Shown in pieces: positions 17,314 through 25,975 of a stretch of DNA of 64,000 nucleotides; the stretch's first letter is position 1; each line of letters starts with the position of its first letter. The translations under genes and the position numbers were made by a program. Below the pieces are notes generated by a model. The model was given only the letters and a program-made list of their open reading frames with translations. It was not told the origin of the DNA and made no database searches. Origin of the DNA: JAIKWW01 sp052169645 (lineage in GTDB: Bacteria; Bacillota; Clostridia; Peptostreptococcales; Anaerovoracaceae); assembly GCA_052169645.1 (NCBI GenBank), contig JBQNCA010000001.1, positions 119,670 through 183,669 of the forward strand. Direction: 5' to 3'.

Positions 17314-18867
17314 ATGAGAGTTAATAAATTTTTAGCGGTATTTACGGCGATTATCCTTATAACAGCTGCAATACCGGTGTCGGCGTCAGCTTCCTCCACC
17401 AACAGTATGGAGAAAAATATTACGGTTATGCCTGACAGCTGCTTTTCAAATACTTTTCAGATGGTTTTGAACGGACCTGTAAATGATCCCGGGCAGCAAA
17501 AATTTACGTTGAGTATTGAAAACGGCAAATTTGCGGAGTTTACGGCAAACGGAAGCAGAGAAGATAATAATCTTGCTTCGGATCCTACTGCACTGACATA
17601 TGGCTTGTACAATAAAGTTCCTGTCAGCTCTGAAGGTGAGTTTAACTCAAATGTGGCAAACGCAACTATCAACAATACATCCGTGGTATTTGCTTTCTTT
17701 CACGACGGGAATGAGGTTACGGATGAATATCTTGAGCTTGGAACTGTGAGACTCAATGAAAATTCCGCAAGAATCTCAATGACTATGAAAAAAAGTCTTG
17801 TTGACGGTGATACTATGGTAGTTTACCTGAATTTGAGATCAGACAGCGACAGTGCAGGAAATGTAATTTTGAAGCTTGGCGGTGAGGACAGTATTTTTTC
17901 CGATTTTAATCAGACATCGGGAAATGTAGCGACAGACAGGACAAAGGCTGTAGTGACCGGCAAGATTGAGAGCTTCGGGAGAGCCTATAATGTCAAAGGT
18001 GCAAGAGTCGAGATTGAAGAAGTTTCGAGTAATTCCATAACAGGAAATCAGATTATAAGATTTATTTTGCCTAAGGATATGGAATGGTCAGAAAAGACGG
18101 TGCTAGGGGGCTCAATGCTTGAAAGTTCTCTCAGAGATAAGACTTTAAAAGATGTGTGGCGTATGGACGGTCAGTACGACGATACCGGAGAATACAGCAT
18201 AAAAGGGAATATCTTAAATATTAATATGAAGTATGACGGGAGCAGCTCTTCGAGAGATATTCTTTACATCGATCCTGTATTTGATATAGGTAAGGATGCT
18301 GAAAAGGGCGGTATTCGATTGGAAATAAAATCTTTAAAGGCTTGGGGAAATCCTATCGATGATGTGATTGCAGGCAAAATCGGAGACTGCGAAGGAGGCT
18401 CGGCAACGAGCAATCAGCCGGCTCCTATCGTACCGGATCCTGCGGCAGGCAGAGCAAAGGCTGTGTTTAAAATCGGTGAGGCAAGCTATAACTTTAACGG
18501 GAATGTCCGAGTTATGGATGCAAATCCGTTTATAGATGCAAATAACAGGACGATGGTTCCTATCCGCTATGTGGCGAATGCTCTGGAAATAGGTGATGAG
18601 GGCATAAGCTACGATCCGAACTCCCGTACCGCTACTATAGTAAATGCGGTCAGCAAGAGAACGGTCAGAATAACTACCGGAGAAAAGATGTTGGCTGTTT
18701 CAAATAATGAGGGAACATTGCAGGCGGCTAATGCTGTGATATCGATGGATACTGTGGCTGTCAACAAAGGCGGACGCATTTATGTACCGGCACGTTATAT
18801 TGCGGAAGCTTTCGGCGCAGAGATTGTATGGAATCCTACAGAAAAAACGGTTGAAATTTTATCATAG
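17314..18867 (+). CDS. S-layer-like stalk-domain protein, paralogue of the 12.1-kb gene
   Basis: 517 residues from ATG 17314, 7 nt after GGAGGT (17301-17306). Signal peptide 1-26 (VSASA). The central part shares with the 12129 protein the segment TKAVVTG...FGRAY...GARVEIEE...NSITGNQ...LPKD...TVLGGSML, so the two arose by duplication. The C-terminal stalk domain (about 382-517) carries NRTMVPIRYVANALE and GRIYVPARYIAEAFG. A weak promoter (TTGTCA, 16 nt, TATTAC at 17274) may serve it. It is shorter than its paralogue and lacks the long leader and biased codons, so it is likely expressed far less. Confidence 0.75.
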   Translation: MRVNKFLAVFTAIILITAAIPVSASASSTNSMEKNITVMPDSCFSNTFQMVLNGPVNDPGQQKFTLSIENGKFAEFTANGSREDNNLASDPTALTYGLYNKVPVSSEGEFNSNVANATINNTSVVFAFFHDGNEVTDEYLELGTVRLNENSARISMTMKKSLVDGDTMVVYLNLRSDSDSAGNVILKLGGEDSIFSDFNQTSGNVATDRTKAVVTGKIESFGRAYNVKGARVEIEEVSSNSITGNQIIRFILPKDMEWSEKTVLGGSMLESSLRDKTLKDVWRMDGQYDDTGEYSIKGNILNINMKYDGSSSSRDILYIDPVFDIGKDAEKGGIRLEIKSLKAWGNPIDDVIAGKIGDCEGGSATSNQPAPIVPDPAAGRAKAVFKIGEASYNFNGNVRVMDANPFIDANNRTMVPIRYVANALEIGDEGISYDPNSRTATIVNAVSKRTVRITTGEKMLAVSNNEGTLQAANAVISMDTVAVNKGGRIYVPARYIAEAFGAEIVWNPTEKTVEILS

Positions 18868-18958
18868 CAAAGGGAAGATAAATTGTAGAATATTAATATT
18901 CCGTGATTGAATTTACCGATTTTTAAAAGTTATTTCAATAGAAAAAGGCGACACACGA

Positions 18959-19005
18959 AGCAGCGCAGAGAACGGGTGCGGACGAAGCCCCGGCTCTGCG
19001 CTGCT
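18959..19005. terminator. Hairpin between convergent genes
   Basis: A 12-bp perfect stem (agcagcgcagag at 18959-18970 with 18994-19005) enclosing a GC-rich loop. No T-tract follows directly on the plus strand; on the minus strand a T-run occurs about 10-15 nt after the stem. It sits between the stalk gene and the convergent gene ending at 19051 and probably stops transcription from both sides. Confidence 0.55.
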
Positions 19006-19050
19006 GTTAAAAAATGATGAGCGATATTTAAAAAATTGAAATTGTGGTTT

Positions 19051-20040
19051 TTACAGCTCCAAATATCTGAGATAGCAATAAGCATCACCTCGGGTTTTGT
19101 CCTTTGAATATTCAATGGCATATGCCCAGAAATTATTTATACCGCAGTTTGTAACTCGGAACTGTTCATCGTTATCTATGAGCACCTGGCTGTCGGATGT
19201 GGTTTTCAGTCCGAATTTAGCGAGCAGATCATCAGTGCCTTCAAAGGTTACAGGCTCCATGACGATAATTTCAATCAGAGTATTTTTATAAAATACAAAG
19301 TTGAGAGTAGGTTCGCCGCCGTTTTCACCGCCGTCGATATTGTAATAATATGACGTCACCTCATAATCGCCGCCCTGCCCCTGATAAGTCCAGTTATCCT
19401 TTCTTTCGGGCTCCCCCATTATATCAAGAACCTGTGTGCCGGTAAACAGAACATAACTGCCGTTACCCGCATATTCCGTAAATGCGGTAGCATTGAAAAA
19501 GCAGTCTTTTGTGAGATCCGAATAATCCTTGAATATCTGTGCATCCTCTGCAGGCATATAGCCGGGAGCATCTTTGTCAATACCGGCAGCTGCGGGATCA
19601 TTCGGAGTCTGTTCAGCTGAAATTTTATTATCTGAGGAGTTATTTTTATCATCCTTGTCTTTGCTGTGGGAATGTCCTGCGAAATATACTGCAACAGCTG
19701 CGAGAATAATTGCAATCACAGCGATTATAATAATGACAGACTTTCTATTACCGGGATTTTTTGATACAGTATCATTTCCTTTTTGACTTGAGAGAGCTTC
19801 GGATGCAATGTTTTCAAATTGAGATTTCACATCTGAAATTTCTGTGCCGGAAATATTTTTATTCTCATTATCAGCAGATGTATCGTATATATCGGCAGTA
19901 TCATTTTCCGTATTATCGCATATATCGGCAGGGTTTACGTTTGAATCCCGTTCGTCGAGGTTATCGTTAAAATCGGGGTCGGCGCTGCTCATGATTTCTT
20001 CTGCTTCGCTTTCAAATTGATTTTTAAATTTATTATCCAT
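19051..20040 (-). CDS. Single-pass membrane protein of unknown function
   Basis: 329 residues. A very acidic, asparagine/aspartate-rich cytoplasmic N-terminus (1-98), one membrane segment (about 101-122), a charged linker (123-165), and an external C-terminal domain (about 165-329). That domain is rich in aromatic residues and ends YCYLRYLEL. No family recognised. It is transcribed alone, opposite to its neighbours. Confidence 0.6.
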   Translation of the reverse strand: MDNKFKNQFESEAEEIMSSADPDFNDNLDERDSNVNPADICDNTENDTADIYDTSADNENKNISGTEISDVKSQFENIASEALSSQKGNDTVSKNPGNRKSVIIIIAVIAIILAAVAVYFAGHSHSKDKDDKNNSSDNKISAEQTPNDPAAAGIDKDAPGYMPAEDAQIFKDYSDLTKDCFFNATAFTEYAGNGSYVLFTGTQVLDIMGEPERKDNWTYQGQGGDYEVTSYYYNIDGGENGGEPTLNFVFYKNTLIEIIVMEPVTFEGTDDLLAKFGLKTTSDSQVLIDNDEQFRVTNCGINNFWAYAIEYSKDKTRGDAYCYLRYLEL

Positions 20041-20253
20041 AAAAATTCTCCATTTTATATTTTGATGCTTTCCGATATTAAGCTATAATTTGGAACAAGT
20101 CGGAAGGCCGTTTGAATTCGGGCAGTTAATGCTTTTAATCATGGGATTGTACAGTTTAAACTCGAAATTAGCAGGAAGTTCGTTTGAATTTGCAAAATTC
20201 GAAACAAACTCCTGATAAATGTACCGATGAATGCGATTGTATGCTCCAAATAA

Positions 20254-20571
20254 TATAACACCTTTATTATAGACTACTGCCGAGCGGCTATCAAGCGTGG
20301 CACATCAGGTAAAGGTGAAGCTGCCGCTATAGTCTTGGCAAATAAGTATGACGGAATTTTAGGAAGCAATAATCTTAGAGATATAAAATTCTATGTAGAA
20401 AAATTTTAATTAAAGCATATTACGACCGGTGATATATTAATTGAAGCTTATAAACGAAACCTGATAACGGAGCAGGATGCTAATGCTGTTTGGGCAAATA
20501 TGCTTGTGAAAAGGAGAAAGCTTGGAGCTGATTCGTTTACGGAATATCTTAAAAGTAAAGGAGACCTTTGA
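20254..20571 (+). pseudogene. PIN-domain (VapC-like) toxin remnant
   Basis: One frame reads YNTFIIDYC...GKGEAAAIVLA...SNNLRDI...EKF, stop (TAA 20407-20409), LKHITTGDIL...NAVWANMLVKRRKL...TEYLKSK, then TGA at 20569. The two halves join perfectly across the stop and match the C-terminal two thirds of a PIN-like ribonuclease family, including the GKGE and SNNLRD motifs. The N-terminus with the first catalytic aspartate is missing (an in-frame TAA precedes 20254), and no antitoxin was found. The remaining bases of 20041-20692 show no other gene. Confidence 0.7.
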
Positions 20572-20692
20572 GCGCAATTAACAACGACCTTTCATTTATT
20601 CCCCGTACAATTTTTTAAATCTAAATAATATCCATACATATCATAATCATAACAAGTTTTTTGCGCTTTTGACTGATAAAATGCTGAAATCG

Positions 20693-20730
20693 TTGAAATA
20701 ACAACAATTATTTGATATAATGATATCAAA
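20693..20730 (+). promoter_or_regulatory. Promoter with palindromic operator over the -10 box
   Basis: TTGAAA (20693-20698), 17 nt, TATAAT (20716-20721). A perfect inverted repeat tttgatat-aatg-atatcaaa (20711-20730) covers the -10 box, as expected for a repressor site. An aagc/gctt hairpin follows in the leader before a strong AAGGAGG. Confidence 0.7.
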
Positions 20731-20779
20731 TAAAGCCAAGCGAAAGCTTATACAACGATAACTATAAAGGAGGTCGGCA

Positions 20780-21091
20780 ATGAAAGAATTATTTGCAGTA
20801 TACCTCGAGAGTCTGGATCAGGATCTTCAGGTATTCTTAGATAAGGCGGAAGCAGAGGCGCATATGGCGGAGCTGCAGAAGGCGGGAAAGCCTGTAAAGA
20901 TGCAGGTGTTCGGCAGTCATCAGATAGTCGGAGTGGAAAAAGCTAACGGCTGCTCGGCAAAGGATCCTAATTTTTGGGAAGATTTGTACTATAATAACGG
21001 AGCCTATACCTTACTGGAGCATTTCAGTTGGCATGAAGCTCCCGAAGAAGAGGGTTACTATGCGACATATGAATTAAATGTTGCAAGCTGA
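20780..21091 (+). CDS. Small acidic protein of unknown function
   Basis: 103 residues, no signal peptide or membrane segment. The first half (MKELFAVYLESLDQDLQVFLDKAE) looks alpha-helical; the second half is rich in aromatic residues and histidine (FWEDLYYNNGAYTLLEHFSWHE) and ends with a Glu-rich turn. No family recognised. It has its own consensus promoter, a palindromic operator and a strong AAGGAGGTCGGCA ribosome binding site, and ends in its own terminator. It is therefore a real, probably tightly regulated single gene. Confidence 0.65.
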   Translation: MKELFAVYLESLDQDLQVFLDKAEAEAHMAELQKAGKPVKMQVFGSHQIVGVEKANGCSAKDPNFWEDLYYNNGAYTLLEHFSWHEAPEEEGYYATYELNVAS

Positions 21092-21250
21092 GGCATCACT
21101 TTGATACATCACTTCGTATTCTATTTTTTAGGAGGAGTTAATCAGGAAATACAGCATTGTGATTATCACAGCTGGAATAGTGTATGAATTTTTCTGCAAA
21201 TCAAAAGATCAATAAGATTCCTATTGAGTTATATGATGAAAAGTATCTAA

Positions 21251-21300
21251 AAACCGCTATGCATGTTGAAAAAAATCAATATGCATAGCGGTTTGTTTTG
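21251..21300. terminator. Bidirectional terminator
   Basis: A 14-bp perfect stem (aaaccgctatgcat 21251-21264 with 21281-21294) with an A/T-rich loop and GTTTTG tail. It lies between the gene ending at 21091 and the convergent kinase gene ending at 21312. Confidence 0.85.
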
Positions 21301-21311
21301 ATCTGTAAATT

Positions 21312-22736
21312 CTACTTTTCTTGTTTTGGAGCATTTTCCGCTTCCACTATTTCAAATAGAATTATCGTATCGTATCTGTCGGATTTTTTTGCTTCTATAA
21401 ATTCAGCCGACATATTGGAAGTCATTTTCTTTATATTTTTGACACCGAAGCCGGTGCTTGCGCTGTAATCAGCCAAGTAATTTATACTGTTTCGCAGGTG
21501 CAGCACAACTTTGCCATATTCGCAGTAGAGCTTGACTGTGAGGTACTGCTCGGGATCTGCATATTTTTGTATATTTGAAACGAGATTATCGAATATACGA
21601 TACATGTAGTCCATATTTACACGGATGAAAACGTCCTGCATATCTATATCGGCATCTATTGTAAAGCCGTTTTCGCCGAGATAGTCAAACATCCCCGACA
21701 GCTGGTCATAAAAAGCTTCTTTCATGGAGATTGTAACCATTTCTATGTCGCTGTCTTTGTCAAGAAGCAGGTATGAAAACATATTGTCGGACAGGGTTTT
21801 CAGCTGCAAAGCCTTTTCTAAAGATTTTGAAACGTATTGATTATGTTGCACTTCATCGGTGTATTTGTGTTCGTCAAGCATTTGAAGATATACGAGCAAG
21901 GGTGTCATCGGCGTGCGCATATCGTGAGACATTGCGGTTATAATGTCTCTACGTTCCTCCTGCATCTGTATACTTTGCTTCAGCTTCTGCACAAAACTGA
22001 GACGCAGAGCATCTATATCCATAGCCATGGCGGTCAGGTCGTCGTTGCCTTTCAAACGTATAGACGATGTAAAATCTCCTTGTGTAAGAGCTTTTATTTG
22101 TTGTGACAGCTCTCGCATATAGTGTAGTTTGCGATTAACAGCATATAAAAAAATTAAATTAAAAAGAATCATAGGGAGCATTAAAGAAATTATCTTGGAA
22201 ATGAGATAATAATTGTCGGCATAGTTCCCGATAAAAGTGACATCACACTTATAATCGGCAAATGTGATTTCATATACCTGCTCTCCGATTTCATTTACAT
22301 CAGAATATAAAGTTTTGGGAGCATTCTCCAAATTTATAGAATTTATAGATGCTTCTCTTTGATAATTTGCATTCTTATTGTTTTTATCATATCTGAATAT
22401 CATAGCTCTGTCATGATATATAGTAAGTTGATATACATCATTTGATTCTGCCCAACGTCTGAGAGAATACCAGTCATCGGAGCGGATGGATTTTTGTTCT
22501 ATAAAGGTTGAAAAGCGGTTTGCCAGATCCTTGTTATTCTTTCGATAGAATTCTTCCGAGCCGAAATGATTTTGCATAAACACGTTTATGAGAGTGCTCA
22601 GCACCAGATAAAATGCTATTGATATTAAAAAGGATATGACGAGTGCAACTCCAAGCTCCATTTTCAGTGAGCGAAAAGTTGTTTTGTTGTCTGCGCCCGA
22701 GGATGTACCCGGTGATGTGCTGTTCTGTGCAGCCAT
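21312..22736 (-). CDS. OmpR-partner sensor histidine kinase
   Basis: 474 residues: a cytoplasmic N-terminal tail, TM1 about 29-53, an extracellular sensor of roughly 130 residues, TM2 about 181-200, HAMP to about 257, and HisKA with H271 in MSHDMRTPMTP. A HATPase domain follows with an N box (DNLVSNIQKYA) and a G2-like STGFGVKNI. The G1 box is poorly conserved (LHLRNSIN where DxGxG is expected). The regulator gene lies 45 nt upstream in the same direction. The signal sensed is not deducible; the pair is of the VanS/VanR-like class. Confidence 0.85.
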   Translation of the reverse strand: MAAQNSTSPGTSSGADNKTTFRSLKMELGVALVISFLISIAFYLVLSTLINVFMQNHFGSEEFYRKNNKDLANRFSTFIEQKSIRSDDWYSLRRWAESNDVYQLTIYHDRAMIFRYDKNNKNANYQREASINSINLENAPKTLYSDVNEIGEQVYEITFADYKCDVTFIGNYADNYYLISKIISLMLPMILFNLIFLYAVNRKLHYMRELSQQIKALTQGDFTSSIRLKGNDDLTAMAMDIDALRLSFVQKLKQSIQMQEERRDIITAMSHDMRTPMTPLLVYLQMLDEHKYTDEVQHNQYVSKSLEKALQLKTLSDNMFSYLLLDKDSDIEMVTISMKEAFYDQLSGMFDYLGENGFTIDADIDMQDVFIRVNMDYMYRIFDNLVSNIQKYADPEQYLTVKLYCEYGKVVLHLRNSINYLADYSASTGFGVKNIKKMTSNMSAEFIEAKKSDRYDTIILFEIVEAENAPKQEK

Positions 22737-22781
22737 GAATATACCTCTATTGTAAAGGAAAGTTATTTCAATTAGTTCGGA

Positions 22782-23489
22782 TTATTTCGCAAACTTATAT
22801 CCACGTCCCCATTCTGTACGAATGTATTGCGGAGTATCAGGTGTATCTTCAATTTTTTTTCTGAGTTTTCTTATATGAACCATAACAGTATTGTTGGAAC
22901 TGTAGAAATACGGTTCGTTCCAAATGGTTTCATATATGGTTTTTATGGAATAGACTCTGTTCGGGTGCGACATCAGTAACCTGAGTATGCGGTACTCGAT
23001 ATCCGTCAGACTTAGCTCTTCCGTTCCTTTCCATGCGGCATTGAACTGCTCGCTGAGTTTAAGCTCTCCTATAGTTAAGAAGGTTTCGGCATCCTGATCT
23101 CCGTCCTTGCCTCTGTATTGACGATAACGGCGCAGCAATGCCGTGACTCTGGCTGTCAGCTCGGTTTCGGAAAACGGCTTTGTGAGATAGTCGTCACCGC
23201 CGGCAAGCAGCCCCTCGCTCTTATCCTCTTCGCCGGACTTTGCAGTAAGAAAAAGGATAGGCATATTATACTCTTTGCGAATTTGTTGGCAAACCTCTAT
23301 TCCTGATAAACCCGGCATCATTACATCCAAAAGTATCAGGTCGACGCTTGCATCTATTTTTGTAAGCGCCGAGATTCCGTTTTCGGCTTCGACAACGGTG
23401 TAACCCTGCTTCTCAAGAAGCATGCGTATGACTTCACGGATATCGGCATCGTCTTCGATAACGATGATTTTTGTATTTTCGTTAGACAC
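22782..23489 (-). CDS. OmpR/VanR-type response regulator
   Basis: 235 residues from a GTG start with an AGAGGA site upstream. Receiver 1-120 with D55 in LLDVMMPG and the TKPF motif, then an OmpR winged-helix domain ending TEWGRGYKFAK. It is first in a two-gene operon with the kinase that ends at 21312, and is divergent from fabK across a 400-nt regulatory gap. Targets are unknown. Confidence 0.88.
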   Translation of the reverse strand: MSNENTKIIVIEDDADIREVIRMLLEKQGYTVVEAENGISALTKIDASVDLILLDVMMPGLSGIEVCQQIRKEYNMPILFLTAKSGEEDKSEGLLAGGDDYLTKPFSETELTARVTALLRRYRQYRGKDGDQDAETFLTIGELKLSEQFNAAWKGTEELSLTDIEYRILRLLMSHPNRVYSIKTIYETIWNEPYFYSSNNTVMVHIRKLRKKIEDTPDTPQYIRTEWGRGYKFAK

Positions 23490-23686
23490 GGCAAATCCTC
23501 TCTAAATCAAATTCAATATATCAATGTTAAATAAAATATATTATATGAATAATTATAAAGGATGATTCTTTAAAAATCCTTAATTAAGCTGAATAAGGAC
23601 AAAATTATATTTTTTATAACTTTTGCAGCTTATAACGATTTATTATAAAGTCAAGAAGCGCTTACAGTGATTTATAAAGCTGACTA

Positions 23687-23749
23687 TTGACATTGATATA
23701 TTGCGCAAATATAATTTAATAGTATATACTTTGATTGTCAAACAATCAA
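23687..23749 (+). promoter_or_regulatory. Consensus fab operon promoter with FabT-like operator
   Basis: A perfect TTGACA (23687-23692), 17-nt spacer and perfect TATAAT (23710-23715). TTTGATTGTCAAA (23730-23742) begins about 8 nt after the expected start site and matches the FabT box (TTTGATNNTCAAA type). A second, overlapping palindrome ttgattg-tcaaa-caatcaa spans 23731-23749. The fabT gene is in the operon this promoter drives, so autorepression by FabT with acyl-ACP is likely. The rest of 23490-23889 shows no gene. Confidence 0.8.
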
Positions 23750-23889
23750 CACTGAACTTTAAAAGACAGGGATATGACGAATTGGAGTATATCTTTTTTA
23801 TGGCATTATTTATAGTATGAGTTTATAGAAATTAAATCTGTTTGAAGCCATGAGGCACATCAGATACTTCGGAAGGAAATTTTACTTAT

Positions 23890-24867
23890 ATGGATACGAC
23901 TACACCACAGATACAGACTAAGATAACGGAGCTTTTAGGCATCAAATATCCTATTATACAGGGAGGAATGGCATGGATAGCTGATGCTTCTCTCGCATCG
24001 GCTGTGAGCAATGCCGGAGGATTGGGTACTATAGCTTGCGGAGCTTTGAAGCCGGATGAAATAAGGACTCAGATTAAGGCGTGCAAGGAAAAGACGGACA
24101 AGCCGTTCGGATTGAATATCATGCTGATGTCTCGATATGTTGATGATATCATGCAGTTGGTGCTTGATGAGGATATCAAGGTCATAACTACCGGTGCCGG
24201 CAATCCCGGCAAATATATCGGAAGGCTGAAGGAACAAGGGGTAAAGGTCGTACCGGTTGCAGGCTCTGTGGCAATAGCTCAGCGTGTATGCCGAGTGGGT
24301 GCGGATGCGGTTATCGCTGAAGGAATGGAAAGCGGCGGACATCTCGGAGAAATTTCAACTATGGCATTGGTACCTCAAGTGATAGATGCCGTAAATGTTC
24401 CGGTAATAGCGGCAGGAGGAATCGCCGACGGACGTGGAATGGCGGCGGCTTTCATGCTGGGTGCCGAGGGTATTCAGATGGGAACCAGATTTTTGACGGC
24501 GTATGAATGTACGGTTTCGGAAGCCTATAAAAAGGAAATTCTGTCAGCAAAGGATTCATCTACTACAGTTACCGGCAGAAGTACGGGACATCCTATAAGA
24601 GTAATAAAGAATAAACTCTCCAGAAAGCTTCAGCAGATGGAAAGACATGGTGCAGATCCTGAAGAAATTGCACAGCTCGGTGTCGGAGCGTTGAGAAATG
24701 CCGTTGAGAACGGTGATGTGGATTTCGGCTCGGTGATGTCGGGGCAGATTGCAGGGATTGTTAATCAGGAGCAGAGTTGTCGGGATATAATCGATGATAT
24801 GATGAGGGATTGTGCGGATGTTTTTAATAATCGCAATATCCTTATGCGTGAGGCTTTCGGCAAGTAA
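23890..24867 (+). CDS. fabK: FMN-dependent enoyl-ACP reductase II
   Basis: 325 residues of the nitronate monooxygenase-like TIM barrel family. It begins ITELLGIKYPIIQGGMAWIA and contains GGHLGEIST and the phosphate-binding AAGGIADGRG followed by GAEGIQMGTRFL, all characteristic of FabK. It reduces enoyl-ACP with NAD(P)H through FMN in the last step of each elongation cycle, replacing FabI. First gene of the fab operon, behind a consensus promoter and FabT-like box. The leader is about 170 nt. A short palindrome (24864-24882) overlaps the stop codon. Confidence 0.93.
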   Translation: MDTTTPQIQTKITELLGIKYPIIQGGMAWIADASLASAVSNAGGLGTIACGALKPDEIRTQIKACKEKTDKPFGLNIMLMSRYVDDIMQLVLDEDIKVITTGAGNPGKYIGRLKEQGVKVVPVAGSVAIAQRVCRVGADAVIAEGMESGGHLGEISTMALVPQVIDAVNVPVIAAGGIADGRGMAAAFMLGAEGIQMGTRFLTAYECTVSEAYKKEILSAKDSSTTVTGRSTGHPIRVIKNKLSRKLQQMERHGADPEEIAQLGVGALRNAVENGDVDFGSVMSGQIAGIVNQEQSCRDIIDDMMRDCADVFNNRNILMREAFGK

Positions 24868-24970
24868 GCTTTAAAAGCTTACATAATATTTGCCGGTAAA
24901 TATGGTAAAGATAAAAGAATAAACTTTTGGAAAAGAAATCTTAGAAGCCTATATAATATGGAGGGAAATA

Positions 24971-25975
24971 ATGAGATCAGCATTTGTATTTGCCGGACAG
25001 GGTGCTCAGTATTCGGGAATGGGCAAGGATTTGTATGAAAGCTTTGATGAAGCGAGGAAAGTATTTGATGAAGCAGGGGATGATATAAAACGACTTTGCT
25101 TTGAGGGCAGTGAGGAAGAATTGAGAGCTACGGAAAATACACAGCCGTGCATATATGCCGTTACAATGGCTGCCTTTCGTGCATTTGAAGCCCGTTTCGG
25201 AAGTGCGCCGTTCGCAGCGGCAGGCTTCAGCCTCGGAGAGTATGCGGCGCTTACCGCTGCCGGTCATATATCGTCCGTTACCGCCGGAATCGAACTCATG
25301 AAACATCGGGGAAAGTGGATGGCTGAAGCCGGCAGGGCTGCTGACGGCGCACCTTTAGGAACGATGGCTGCGGTCATCGGGGATCCGGAAAAGGTTATGG
25401 AGCTCGTAGAAGAAAGCCGTGGCGACGGGATATTGACCGCAGCCAATTTCAATGCGCCTGCACAAACCGTAGTTTCCGGTGAGATAGCCGCCGTTGAGCG
25501 CTTCATAGAAGCGGCGAGCGCTGCGAGAATGAGAATTACGCCGCTGTCGGTATCAAGCGCTTTTCACAGTGCACTCATGGCGCCTGCCGCCGAAAAGATG
25601 ACAAAGCTGCTGCTTGAGGGCGGATATGCACGGACGGCGGCAGAAAACGGCAGTTTTCCCGTATATTCAAATTATACGGCGCAGCCAATCACAAATTATC
25701 GCATAGGGCAAGCTTGGAATGAAAAAACAGATACGGGCGGCAAGCTTACAGCGGAGGCATTTGCGGAGCTTATGGGATTGCAGCTGATGAGTTCGGTTCA
25801 ATGGGTATCCACGGTGCAAAACCTCATAGCCGCAGGAGTTGATACTTTTATAGAATTCGGTCCGGGACGCACTTTGTCCGGACTCATAAAGAAAATTGAT
25901 AAATCCGTAAAAACTCTGAGAGTAGAAAATTGCGACACTCTGGAGGAAACATTAAAAGAAATAGGAGACAGATAA
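24971..25975 (+). CDS. fabD: Malonyl-CoA:ACP transacylase
   Basis: 334 residues, slightly longer than the usual 310. It has FVFAGQGAQYSGMG at the N-terminus, the nucleophile S87 in GFSLGEYAAL, and the catalytic His near 199 in SAFHSAL; FIEFGPGRTLSGL near the C-terminus is typical. It loads malonyl groups on ACP. GGAGGG precedes ATG. An insertion around residues 235-260 (ITNYRIGQAWNEKTDTGG) accounts for the extra length. The next gene begins 1 nt after its stop, so coupling is likely. Confidence 0.95.
   Translation: MRSAFVFAGQGAQYSGMGKDLYESFDEARKVFDEAGDDIKRLCFEGSEEELRATENTQPCIYAVTMAAFRAFEARFGSAPFAAAGFSLGEYAALTAAGHISSVTAGIELMKHRGKWMAEAGRAADGAPLGTMAAVIGDPEKVMELVEESRGDGILTAANFNAPAQTVVSGEIAAVERFIEAASAARMRITPLSVSSAFHSALMAPAAEKMTKLLLEGGYARTAAENGSFPVYSNYTAQPITNYRIGQAWNEKTDTGGKLTAEAFAELMGLQLMSSVQWVSTVQNLIAAGVDTFIEFGPGRTLSGLIKKIDKSVKTLRVENCDTLEETLKEIGDR

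Noticed and set aside
21141..21288. Small reading frames between 21092 and the terminator
   Set aside because: An AGGAGGAG is present at about 21131, but no standard start codon sits at the right distance; the 34-codon frame from 21184 runs into the terminator stem.
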